From Candidatus Hydrothermota bacterium (GTDB lineage: Bacteria > Hydrothermota > Hydrothermia > B15-G9), in NCBI GenBank assembly GCA_003645975.1, contig QNDP01000098.1:1-6113 (forward strand): a stretch of DNA of 6,113 bases, in the 5' to 3' direction. Positions 1-6,113 of the stretch are shown one piece after another. Below the pieces are notes generated by a model that ran no database searches, had not been told where the DNA came from, and saw only the letters and a list, made by a program, of their open reading frames with translations. The position numbers and the translations under genes are program-made. Positions within the stretch are counted from its first letter, which is position 1. Each line of letters begins with the position of its first letter.

Positions 1-141
1 GAACATCGGATCGACAAAGCCATCGAAACTGCACGCAAAGTCATGGCGCGTCGTAAGATCGAACTCACACCGGCCTATGAGAAGATGATGCGCCATATCT
101 TCGAGATGACAAAACCTGAAAGAGCCGATTTCACAGGATGA
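1..141 (+). CDS. C-terminal end of an unidentified protein (5' truncated by the window)
   Basis: An open frame enters at base 1 and ends at TGA 139-141, giving the last 46 residues of a protein whose start lies left of the window. The visible tail starts EHRIDKAIETARKVMARR and continues ELTPAYEKMMRHIFEM. It is highly charged and looks like two amphipathic helices joined by a short turn, with no membrane segment or metal motif. The regular spacing of Arg/Lys and hydrophobic residues and the clean stop support real coding. I do not recognise the family from this fragment and assign no function. The next gene starts 54 bases downstream on the same strand with its own strong ribosome site, so co-transcription is possible but not shown. 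Confidence 0.6.
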   Translation, partial: EHRIDKAIETARKVMARRKIELTPAYEKMMRHIFEMTKPERADFTG

Positions 142-195
142 TCCTTAGTCGGGGATGTGGTTGGATGGGGGTGATTAAACGAAAGGAGTTAAAAA

Positions 196-525
196 ATGCG
201 GAATTTGGGATTTGTCCTGATTTTTATGGTCTTCCTCTTTGGATGTGCATCGACCACAAAGATTTCGGAGATCAAATCCAATCCGGAAGTTTACCTCAAC
301 AGCGAGGTCACGGTCGAGGGACGGGTGACCCAAACCATCGGTGCCCCGTTGAGTTCCAAAGGGTTGTATCAGGTCGATGACGGCGAATCGAGCATCTGGG
401 TTTACACCGAACACGGAGTGCCGATGCGCGGCGAAAAGGTCAAAGTCAAGGGGATTGTGAAGTCTGGCATCACATTGCTTGGCAAGACCTTCGCCGTGAT
501 TTTGGTCGAGAAGGAACGAAAATGA
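196..525 (+). CDS. small lipoprotein with an OB-fold-like domain
   Basis: This 109-residue protein starts at ATG 196, seven bases after a strong AAAGGAG (182-188). Residues 1-16 form a lipoprotein signal peptide (MRN, then a hydrophobic core) ending in the lipobox L14-F15-G16-C17, so the mature 93-residue protein should be lipidated at Cys17. The +2 residue is Ala, which in a diderm favours the outer membrane. The rest looks all-beta: VTVEGRV near residue 40, a YQVDDG...SIWVYTE hairpin around 60-72, EKVKVKGIV around 80-88, then a last strand near KTFAVILVEKE. This pattern (VxGxV, D-x-x, V-x-VxGxV) resembles small bacterial OB-fold proteins of the tRNA_anti-like or CcmE-like kind, which is inference from pattern only. 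Ligand unknown. Its stop overlaps the start of the next gene (ATGA 522-525), so the two are probably translationally coupled and may act together at the envelope. Confidence 0.85.
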   Translation: MRNLGFVLIFMVFLFGCASTTKISEIKSNPEVYLNSEVTVEGRVTQTIGAPLSSKGLYQVDDGESSIWVYTEHGVPMRGEKVKVKGIVKSGITLLGKTFAVILVEKERK

Positions 526-1025
526 GCCTTTATCGGGAACATGTCCGAGCAGGCTGGAAGGCGGCTCTTCTGGCATCCCCGTTTGCGGTTTTGTGGCTGG
601 TTTTCAAATACCGACATTTGGAACCCTTTTCCTTTGGAGACTTAGCCTCGCAGGTGGGGCTGGCCGTGCTGGCGGCTTACACGATGTCAATTTTTCCGGA
701 CATAGACATTCGCGGAAAAGCACGGATGCACATCTTGAGCATCGTCTTCATCCTTGCGGTAATCCTCCTGATTTTTCGTTATCCCACGACTGCGCTTGCA
801 CTTTTGGTACTTTTCTTTGGAATTGCGCTATTTCCACGCCATCGTGGACTTACACATTCGATTTTCATGGCGGTTCTTGTTCCAGCCGTTTTCCTTTTGT
901 TGCCAATAATTTACGGAGACGGATTCAGGGATGCCGGCGTTTCGGCTTACATTGTCGGTGTGTTTTCCTATGCCAGCCACCTGAAGCTCGACAGAGCGAC
1001 TCCAAAGCGGAGCAAAAAGCGTTAA
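522..1025 (+). CDS. YdjM/DUF457-like membrane protein, putative metal-dependent hydrolase
   Basis: This 167-residue inner-membrane protein has about five or six hydrophobic segments (near residues 14-29, 43-57, 69-86, 88-104, 114-131, 138-152). It carries the conserved polar signatures of the YdjM (DUF457, LexA-regulated membrane-bound putative hydrolase) family: FPDIDI at 58-63, HRGLTHS at 107-113 and SHLKLD at 152-157. D60, D62, H107, H112, H153 and D157 are candidate metal ligands. The substrate of the family is not established. The start ATG overlaps the lipoprotein stop by four bases, indicating coupling. The C-terminus ends in a basic tail (ATPKRSKKR) directly after the last His/Asp motif; this is shorter than I would expect for the family, but no frameshift is visible. 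Its TAA overlaps the stop codon of the converging cold-shock-like gene. Confidence 0.8.
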   Translation: MSLYREHVRAGWKAALLASPFAVLWLVFKYRHLEPFSFGDLASQVGLAVLAAYTMSIFPDIDIRGKARMHILSIVFILAVILLIFRYPTTALALLVLFFGIALFPRHRGLTHSIFMAVLVPAVFLLLPIIYGDGFRDAGVSAYIVGVFSYASHLKLDRATPKRSKKR

Positions 1026-1252
1026 GTCAAGTTGTTGATACGGCGAATTTTGAGACTTCCGTCTTTGCTCCTATAAACCTCAACGACTTCGCCCTCAAAA
1101 AGGATCTTGAATCCATCCTCGTCGATGTCCTTGTGTGTTATGCGGATGCGTTCACCTGTGTCGAGAAGACGGATAATGCCACGACCAAGATTTTCGTCGA
1201 AAACGAGGACCTTGGCCAATCTCGGCTTAGCTCGAAGCTCATTGGATTGCAT
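1022..1252 (-). CDS. divergent cold-shock-domain (OB-fold) protein
   Basis: This 76-residue protein (from ATG 1252) aligns by eye along its length with bacterial cold-shock domains. Matches include the KVxxF first strand (K14-V15...F18), G23 and G25 with the following I-I, a T-G-E turn, and I43-x-E-D-G-F-K-x-L-x-E-G-x-x-V-E, which is near consensus for the Csp second half. The RNP1 and RNP2 aromatics that stack on nucleic acid are absent: the K-G-F-G-F-I position reads L-G-R-G-I-I, and the V-F-V-H-F position reads I-R-I-T-H. The fold is therefore likely, but single-strand RNA/DNA binding is doubtful. Start choice is uncertain: a TTG at 1264 has a weak AGG five bases upstream and adds four residues, while ATG 1252 lacks a clear ribosome site. 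Either start lies inside the preceding membrane-protein gene (stop 1239), so translation is probably coupled. It is the last gene of the gyaR unit. Confidence 0.75.
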   Translation of the reverse strand: MQSNELRAKPRLAKVLVFDENLGRGIIRLLDTGERIRITHKDIDEDGFKILFEGEVVEVYRSKDGSLKIRRINNLT

Positions 1253-1439
1253 TTTTGATGACAAAATAACCTATTGCAAAGGCTACGACTGCGATGATCG
1301 AAGCCCACAGCGGCAGGTTTGCAACGATGATGCCGAGAATCAGAATCGCAATTGCGAGGTCGAAATCTTTGGCCTTCAATGCAGCTACGAGCAACACAAT
1401 CCACACAACGAAGGCCGCAAAAATGGCGAAAAGCATCAT
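1239..1439 (-). CDS. small hydrophobic membrane protein, unknown function
   Basis: This 66-residue protein is almost wholly hydrophobic: a segment at residues 3-21, a short charged loop KAKDFD (22-27), then about 35 hydrophobic residues (28-62) broken by NLPLW, giving two or three helices. It ends IKNAIQ. I recognise no family. It is likely to be real for three reasons. Its ATG overlaps the gyaR stop (ATGA, 1436-1439). A GAGAGG ribosome site (1451-1446) sits six bases before that ATG. Its own 3' end overlaps the start of the downstream cold-shock-like gene. A second ATG follows at once (ATGATG), so the true start could be one codon later. The Ala/Ile/Val-rich make-up is that of a small integral inner-membrane protein; any partnership with the flanking proteins is inference. 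Confidence 0.7.
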   Translation of the reverse strand: MMLFAIFAAFVVWIVLLVAALKAKDFDLAIAILILGIIVANLPLWASIIAVVAFAIGYFVIKNAIQ

Positions 1440-2422
1440 TGCCCGCCTCTCAACTTTTTAAGAACTTCAGGATTTACAACATTTTGCGGAATGCGTCCGT
1501 TGAGCACATCGACGATCGCTTGAGCCGCCATCAAGGCCATCGATTCGCGGGCGTTGTGTGTAGCGCTGCCGATATGTGGTGTGATGACCACATTTTCCAA
1601 TTTTTTGAGTTCATCGGGAACTTCGGGCTCGTTCTCAAAGACATCGAGGCCTGCACCGGCTATCCGTCTGTTTTGCAAAGCCTTGATGAGTGCTTGTTCA
1701 TCGACGACAGCACCCCTTGATGTGTTTATCAGGATCGCCGTCGGCTTCATCAGATTAAGTTCTCGTTCTCCAATCAAGTGGAATGTTTCAGATGTCAATG
1801 GGACATGTAAAGATACGAAGTCGGATTCCTTAAGCAGTTCGTCTAAGGAGACCATTTTTGCGCCGAGTTCACGCTCAAGCCGTTCGTTGCGATGCCTTGA
1901 AAAATACAGGACTTTCATTTTAAATCCCTTAGATTTCAAAGCCATAGCCGTTCCTATGCGGCCAGCGCCGATTATGCCAAGCGTTTTACCTTTCAGTTCA
2001 AAGCCGAGCAACAGCGTGGGATGCCAACCCTTGAACTTGCCAGCCCTTGTAAACTTGTCGGCCTCGACAATACGCCGTGCCACAGCGAACAAGAGCGCCC
2101 ATGCAAGTTCCGCCGTTGCATCCGTGAGGACGCCGGGTGTGTTCGTTACGATTATGCCAAGCTCTGTTGCTGCATCGACATCGATGTTATCATAGCCGAC
2201 GGCATAATTGGAGACAATTTTTAGGTTTTTACCCGCCTCAAGCACATCCCTTGAGATCTTGTCAGTCAGAAGGCAGAGCAAGGCGTCTGCATCTTTAACG
2301 CCTTCAACAAGTTCGTCTTTTGTAGGCGGCAGCTCGTTTCCTCGCAAATTTATCTCAAAACCAGCTTTTTCAAGCAGTTCCAATCCAATTTTTGGTATCT
2401 CCCTTGTAACGAAAACCTTCAT
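1436..2422 (-). CDS. gyaR: D-2-hydroxyacid dehydrogenase (glyoxylate/hydroxypyruvate reductase type)
   Basis: This 328-residue NAD(P)-dependent dehydrogenase reduces a small 2-oxoacid such as glyoxylate or hydroxypyruvate to the D-2-hydroxyacid in the cytosol. The catalytic domain has NYAVGYDNID (72-81). The Rossmann motif is GAGRIG (152-157). The triad matches the family: R226 in TSRG, E255 in DVFENEP and H273 in TPHIGS, with spacings of 29 and 18 residues as I recall for archaeal glyoxylate reductases. After the second Rossmann strand there is Y-F-S-R-H-R (173-178) rather than an acidic residue, which suggests NADPH preference (inference). I chose ATG 2422 because AAGGGGG lies six bases upstream (2435-2429) and the protein then opens MKVFVTREIP as in relatives; a longer TTG reading from 2473 adds 17 unlikely residues. 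It heads a three-gene unit with the membrane and cold-shock-like proteins. Phosphoglycerate dehydrogenase is less likely, as there is no ACT domain. Confidence 0.92.
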   Translation of the reverse strand: MKVFVTREIPKIGLELLEKAGFEINLRGNELPPTKDELVEGVKDADALLCLLTDKISRDVLEAGKNLKIVSNYAVGYDNIDVDAATELGIIVTNTPGVLTDATAELAWALLFAVARRIVEADKFTRAGKFKGWHPTLLLGFELKGKTLGIIGAGRIGTAMALKSKGFKMKVLYFSRHRNERLERELGAKMVSLDELLKESDFVSLHVPLTSETFHLIGERELNLMKPTAILINTSRGAVVDEQALIKALQNRRIAGAGLDVFENEPEVPDELKKLENVVITPHIGSATHNARESMALMAAQAIVDVLNGRIPQNVVNPEVLKKLRGGQ

Positions 2423-2453
2423 TTCAAGCCCCCTTGATTCAGAATGTGTTGAA

Positions 2454-2483
2454 ATTCTAAGGCCGAAGTTCAAGGGGTGTCAT
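2454..2483 (-). promoter_or_regulatory. candidate promoter of the gyaR unit
   Basis: Read on the minus strand, ATGACA (2483-2478) is followed after 18 bases by TAGAAT (2459-2454), each one base from the sigma-70 consensus. Transcription would start near 2447, giving a leader of about 25 bases that contains the AAGGGGG ribosome site. Placement is sensible, but the call rests on motif match alone. Confidence 0.4.
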
Positions 2484-2588
2484 CAGAACAGATTTTTTAA
2501 AATGCTTCAGGAAATTACGGGCTGCGAAAGATCGATGTTGAACCTCTATGAATATGCCCGAATGCTTCCGATTCCTCAGTGGAGATGA

Positions 2589-3989
<1,401 letters not shown>

Positions 3990-3991
3990 AA

Positions 3992-4288
3992 GTGAAAGGA
4001 AAAAAGTTAAGAAACCGACTGATCCTCATTTTCGCTGTGTGGTTTCTTTATTACTTTTTGAACAGCTCGATAGCCCTGTATAAGCTCCACAAAAGAGAAA
4101 AAATGATCGAGGAGAAGATAGCCGAGCTTAAAGCCCTTGAGAACTACTATCTGGCCAGATCCGAACTTCTAAAAGACCCAAAATGGATTGAGTTTATTGC
4201 GCGTGAACGGCTTGGCATGGTAATGCCTAATGATAAACTTGTGCGAATTTTGGTCGTGAAAGAGATAGATGACAGAAAAAAGAAGTAA
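3992..4288 (+). CDS. ftsB: FtsB/DivIC-like septum formation initiator protein
   Basis: This 98-residue bitopic membrane protein has the architecture of the septum-formation-initiator family: a short basic N-terminus (MKGKKLRNR), one transmembrane helix (about 10-29), a charged heptad-type coiled coil (about 30-57), and the conserved C-terminal block with D62-P, I-E-F-I-A-R-E-R-L-G and M-P79. FtsB/DivIC proteins form a complex with FtsL and FtsQ/DivIB that activates septal peptidoglycan synthesis at the divisome. The start is GTG 3992, two bases after the enolase TAA; the next in-frame Met lies beyond the membrane helix, so GTG is required. No strong ribosome site precedes it, which fits translational coupling to eno. 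Its 3' end overlaps the likely holB start. eno-ftsB adjacency is known in other bacteria. FtsL is an alternative, but the DP...ARE.LG block favours FtsB/DivIC. Confidence 0.85.
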   Translation: MKGKKLRNRLILIFAVWFLYYFLNSSIALYKLHKREKMIEEKIAELKALENYYLARSELLKDPKWIEFIARERLGMVMPNDKLVRILVVKEIDDRKKK

Positions 4289-5342
4289 GTTCATGGAAAT
4301 GGAAATCGACTTCTCAAAGGTAAAGGGTCAAGAGACGGCCAAAAAGATTTTGGAGAGTGCCATCCTCTTTGAGAGATACCCTCCTTTGTATCTGTTTGTT
4401 GGGCCTCGGGGTGTGGGAAAGGCCACGATGGCTGTGGAATTTGCTAAGGCTGCTAACTGTGTATCAAATGATGTAAGACCGTGCGGTCGGTGTTCACAAT
4501 GCCACAAGATTGAGAGGTTTGTCCATCCAGATGTCCACTTTTTGCTTCCAGATAAACCAGAGGGGCTCAGACAGAAGTTGGGACAGGGTGGAGGAGTTAG
4601 GCCTCCGGATTTTGACCCCTCTCGTGAGATTTCGATAAGACAGGTTCGCGAGATCCAATATGAACTCTCAAGGCCGCCTGTCGAAGCGCGCCACAGATTT
4701 GTCATCATTTTGAACGGAGAGAATTTGACAATAGAATCCCAAAATGCCCTTTTGAAAACTTTGGAGGAACCTCCATCGAACACCACTTTTATCATGGTAT
4801 CAGACAATCCCGATTTGATCCTGCCAACGATACGCTCGCGCGCTCGAACCGTGAAATTTCACTATTTGGGTTTCAACGACTTCGTGGACTTCTTCAAAAG
4901 TTCGACCGTTTCGCCTGCTGTTTTATATCGGTTAAGCAACGGAAGTGTCGGAGAGGCAAAAGAGTTGATAAATTGGGGCATAATCTCACTCCGAAATCAA
5001 GTTTTGGAAATCCTGATTAAAAAAGACCTTGATTTGTTGACCGCTTTTATCGGCGAACTTTATGTGGAAAAGCCTTTGGTCAGCAAGTTTATCGCTTTTT
5101 ATGGTGTGCTTTTCAGGGATATATTGCTTGCGAAACTGGGAATGTCCAATTTGATAACAAATATTGATATGAAAGGCAGAATAACTGAGGCAGCAAATGC
5201 GTTGCACTGGAAGGTCATTGAGGATGTGTTTGAAGCACTAAAAAAAGCGGAAAGGGCATTAAAAAGGAATGTAAACATCCAATTTATACTTTACTCGGTT
5301 TTTAAACCCATCTTCCGTTATGAGGAGATTGTAGTCGTATAA
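4269..5342 (+). CDS. holB: DNA polymerase III subunit delta' (clamp loader)
   Basis: This AAA+ protein of up to 357 residues is the delta' subunit of the replicative clamp loader, which helps load the beta clamp at primer junctions. After VKGQETAKKIL (18-28) comes the P-loop GPRGVGKA (45-52) with K51 intact. A zinc module follows with C64, C72, C75 and C78 in the family pattern. The sensor region ESQNALLKTLEEPP (156-169) is near consensus. The Walker B core reads IILNGEN where active subunits have Asp, so ATP hydrolysis is unlikely. The SRC motif is SRA (190-192), keeping the Arg finger R191. The C-terminal third (about 205-357) is the helical collar region. ATG 4269 overlaps the ftsB-like gene by 20 bases; ATG 4293, four bases after that stop, is an equally good start and gives 349 residues. 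Neither has a strong ribosome site. Confidence 0.92.
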   Translation: MTEKRSKFMEMEIDFSKVKGQETAKKILESAILFERYPPLYLFVGPRGVGKATMAVEFAKAANCVSNDVRPCGRCSQCHKIERFVHPDVHFLLPDKPEGLRQKLGQGGGVRPPDFDPSREISIRQVREIQYELSRPPVEARHRFVIILNGENLTIESQNALLKTLEEPPSNTTFIMVSDNPDLILPTIRSRARTVKFHYLGFNDFVDFFKSSTVSPAVLYRLSNGSVGEAKELINWGIISLRNQVLEILIKKDLDLLTAFIGELYVEKPLVSKFIAFYGVLFRDILLAKLGMSNLITNIDMKGRITEAANALHWKVIEDVFEALKKAERALKRNVNIQFILYSVFKPIFRYEEIVVV

Positions 5343-5354
5343 AAACACCCCCAA

Positions 5355-5417
5355 CCCAACCTCCCCCTAACAGGCTCGCCGACGGCTCAAATCCAAGAAG
5401 GCGGAGGGGCTACTGGG
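5355..5417. repeat. C-rich/G-rich imperfect hairpin after holB
   Basis: CCTCCCCCT (5360-5368) pairs with AGGCGGAGG (5399-5407) over eight of nine positions, enclosing a 30-base loop. CCC 5355-5357 can extend the pairing with GGG 5415-5417 across an internal loop. More C runs lie just upstream (5348-5352), so the minus strand is G-rich. No T tract follows on the plus strand, so it is not a standard terminator for holB. It has the look of a dispersed intergenic palindromic repeat, which one copy cannot prove. Confidence 0.4.
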
Positions 5418-5481
5418 CGCAACTTAAACCTTAGAACTAAAAACAAACGGAGATTAAAACTCAAAAACCGATTCTCTTTGG

Positions 5482-5505
5482 AGTTATACCCGAATTCGGT
5501 GATAA
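5482..5505. repeat. dyad repeat, copy 1 (AGTTATAC + CCGAATTCGG + TGATA)
   Basis: The central 10-bp palindrome CCGAATTCGG (5490-5499) is flanked by TTAT on the left and ATAA on the right, making a 22-bp dyad (5484-5505) with 18 matching positions. A related copy lies 48 bp downstream. The form suits a dimeric DNA-binding protein site. Confidence 0.45.
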
Positions 5506-5528
5506 AACCAGAAGCTAAACCTTCGCGC

Positions 5529-5554
5529 AGTTATACATCCGATCGGGTTGATAC
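5529..5554. repeat. dyad repeat, copy 2 (AGTTATAC + CCGATCGG + TGATA)
   Basis: AGTTATAC (5529-5536) is repeated exactly from copy 1 and is followed by the 8-bp palindrome CCGATCGG (5539-5546) and TGATA (5549-5553). The dyad centre is 48 bp from that of copy 1. The flanks TAT and ATA are symmetric. The palindrome core differs from copy 1 but keeps its own symmetry, as in paired binding sites. Confidence 0.45.
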
Positions 5555-5593
5555 CCTGCCATTTATCGGACATTTTACTTTCCCCTCAAAATT

Positions 5594-5617
5594 AAGACCT
5601 CTCTCCCGGTCTTTCTT
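5594..5617. terminator. weak hairpin, possible terminator in the convergent region
   Basis: AAGACC (5594-5599) and GGTCTT (5608-5613) form a perfect 6-bp stem with an 8-base loop, followed on the plus strand by a short T-rich TCTT and on the minus strand by TTAATTTT. It could weakly terminate transcription from either side. It lies about 250 bases after holB, and neither T tract is strong. Confidence 0.3.
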
Positions 5618-5750
5618 ACATCCCCCAAAATTTTCAAAGAACTGTCTAAGTTGAGATAGCAACACTCGTGCCAAAGCAGTCTTTTGCGAAATAACTTCTT
5701 GGACTTCAAGCTGTTATATCGACAGACACGGCATAAAAGAGGGCTGAGGG

Positions 5751-5771
5751 AGTGTAAAATCAATTTACACT
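5751..5771. repeat. perfect inverted repeat AGTGTAAA-N5-TTTACACT
   Basis: An 8-bp perfect inverted repeat (5751-5758 and 5764-5771) has a 5-base spacer. Related half-sites recur within 130 bases: GTAAA-TC-TTTAC at 5834-5845 and AGTGTTAA...TTTACACT at 5863-5883. The stem is A/T-rich with no T tract after it, so a protein-binding site or repeat relic is likelier than a terminator. Confidence 0.5.
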
Positions 5772-5862
5772 TCAAGGCGTCCAGTCGCTCTGGGTAGGCA
5801 AATAATTTCTTCCACATCAACTGGATAGGCACTGTAAATCTTTACCCACAATGATTCCTTCA

Positions 5863-5883
5863 AGTGTTAAGTTTCTTTACACT
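5863..5883. repeat. second AGTGTTAA...TTTACACT inverted repeat (one mismatch)
   Basis: AGTGTTAA (5863-5870) and TTTACACT (5876-5883) repeat the arms of the 5751-5771 element with one mismatch and the same 5-base spacer. Both elements are followed a few bases later by GGCGTCC (5776-5782 and 5893-5899), which suggests a duplicated unit near the 3' end of the minus-strand regulator. Confidence 0.45.
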
Positions 5884-5923
5884 CCTTAACAGGGCGTCCT
5901 TGTGGATGGGATGATTGGGAGGG

Positions 5924-6113
5924 TTATCTCCTTCTCGGCTTTTTCCTTCCTTTACATATTTCGGACAAGTTCAAATTGTATTTTTTGATTCGGTTGTAAA
6001 CTGTAACACGCGAAACCCTTAATAGTTCAGCGGTCTTTTGAATGTTACAGTTTGTAGCCTTCAGCGCCGAAATCAGCCTTTCTTTCGTTTCATCGGTTGG
6101 TTCCTTCACGATA
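5924..6113 (-). CDS. C-terminal Fis-type HTH of a transcriptional regulator (5' end outside the window)
   Basis: An open minus-strand frame enters from the right edge and ends at TAA 5926-5924, giving about 62 residues. An in-frame GTG at 6109 could begin a 61-residue protein, but no stop separates it from the window edge, so a truncated longer protein is more likely. The sequence has the Fis/NtrC C-terminal helix-turn-helix: a first helix TKERLISALKATN, the turn residues NCN where most members have N-G-N, a second helix IQKTAELLRV, and a recognition helix SRVTVYNRIKKYN. A basic tail (KGRKKPRRR) follows. This domain usually ends sigma-54-dependent activators, in which it binds enhancer sites upstream of -24/-12 promoters. 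The AAA+ and sensor domains would lie to the right, so that identity is inference. A small stand-alone Fis-like protein is the alternative. The gene converges on holB. Confidence 0.7.
   Translation of the reverse strand, partial: IVKEPTDETKERLISALKATNCNIQKTAELLRVSRVTVYNRIKKYNLNLSEICKGRKKPRRR

Larger units (their letters stand above)
5343..5923. other. 581-bp intergenic region between convergent genes, no convincing gene
   Basis: This stretch separates the holB stop from the stop of the minus-strand regulator. It holds structured repeats (listed separately) but no gene I can support. The longest open frame is 85 codons on the minus strand (5575-5832). It is Leu/Lys/Cys-rich, lacks a recognisable domain, and runs through one of the inverted repeats, so I treat it as chance or decayed coding. 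I found no tRNA-like or known riboswitch-like fold by eye. Confidence 0.6.

Noticed and set aside
593..1258. 221-codon plus-strand frame overlapping the YdjM-like and cold-shock-like genes
   Set aside because: It is a shadow frame: His/Cys/Arg-rich with no domain, and it crosses two well-supported genes.
1554..2195. 213-codon plus-strand frame antisense to gyaR
   Set aside because: It is Ser/Ala/Pro-rich antisense shadow of a gene with intact catalytic residues; no ribosome site or domain.
2423..2473. Seventeen-residue N-terminal extension of gyaR from TTG 2473
   Set aside because: The strong AAGGGGG site sits six bases before ATG 2422, relatives begin at MKVFVTREIP, and the extension would overlap the likely promoter.
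4328..4807. 159-codon minus-strand frame antisense to holB
   Set aside because: Antisense shadow of the conserved AAA+ region with no coding signature of its own.
5575..5832. 85-codon minus-strand open frame in the holB-regulator gap
   Set aside because: It has no recognisable domain and an odd Leu/Lys/Cys-rich composition, and it runs through an AGTGTAAA inverted repeat. I could not support it as a gene; a decayed gene remains possible.
5343..5923. Possible CRISPR array or tRNA in the long intergenic region
   Set aside because: The repeats are only two copies each, unequal in sequence and not regularly spaced with unique spacers, and no cloverleaf or CCA-end pattern is visible.

Overview
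This is a bacterial chromosomal window of housekeeping character. It has four gene blocks of alternating strand, short leaders, Shine-Dalgarno sites and several 4-base ATGA start/stop overlaps. The proteins are typically bacterial: a lipobox lipoprotein, an FtsB/DivIC protein and a DNA polymerase III delta' subunit. The lysine/glutamate/isoleucine-rich proteins, and a 2-hydroxyacid dehydrogenase that resembles archaeal-type glyoxylate reductases, are compatible with a thermophilic anaerobe. The sequence does not allow a safe taxonomic name; an uncultured or FCB-like lineage is a guess. I see no phage, CRISPR, transposase, tRNA or rRNA.

Block 1 (+, 1-1025) holds the C-terminal end of an unidentified protein, then a small OB-fold-like lipoprotein. 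The lipoprotein is translationally coupled (ATGA) to a YdjM/DUF457-type membrane protein with putative metal-ligand His/Asp residues. Block 2 (-, 2422 down to 1022) is a tightly overlapped three-gene unit: a GyaR-type D-2-hydroxyacid dehydrogenase, a 66-residue membrane protein and a very divergent cold-shock-domain protein. Blocks 1 and 2 meet tail to tail and their stop codons overlap inside one TTAA.

Block 3 (+, 2703-5342) is a probable operon: enolase, an FtsB/DivIC-like division protein starting at GTG two bases after the enolase stop, and DNA polymerase III delta' (holB). It is driven from a good extended -10 promoter in the 280-bp divergent region shared with gyaR. Perfect inverted repeats overlap the predicted enolase transcription start and look like an operator. 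Block 4 (-, right edge) is the C-terminal Fis-type helix-turn-helix of a protein that runs off the window, most likely a sigma-54-type activator.

Between holB and block 4 lies about 580 bp without a convincing gene (5343-5923). It holds a C-rich/G-rich imperfect hairpin, two copies of a palindrome-centred motif 48 bp apart, a possible weak terminator, and a cluster of AGTGTAAA/TTTACACT inverted repeats. No clear new multi-gene system is visible. The most unusual items are the aromatic-depleted cold-shock protein with its membrane partner, the operator-like dyads at eno, and the structured repeats of the convergent intergenic region.
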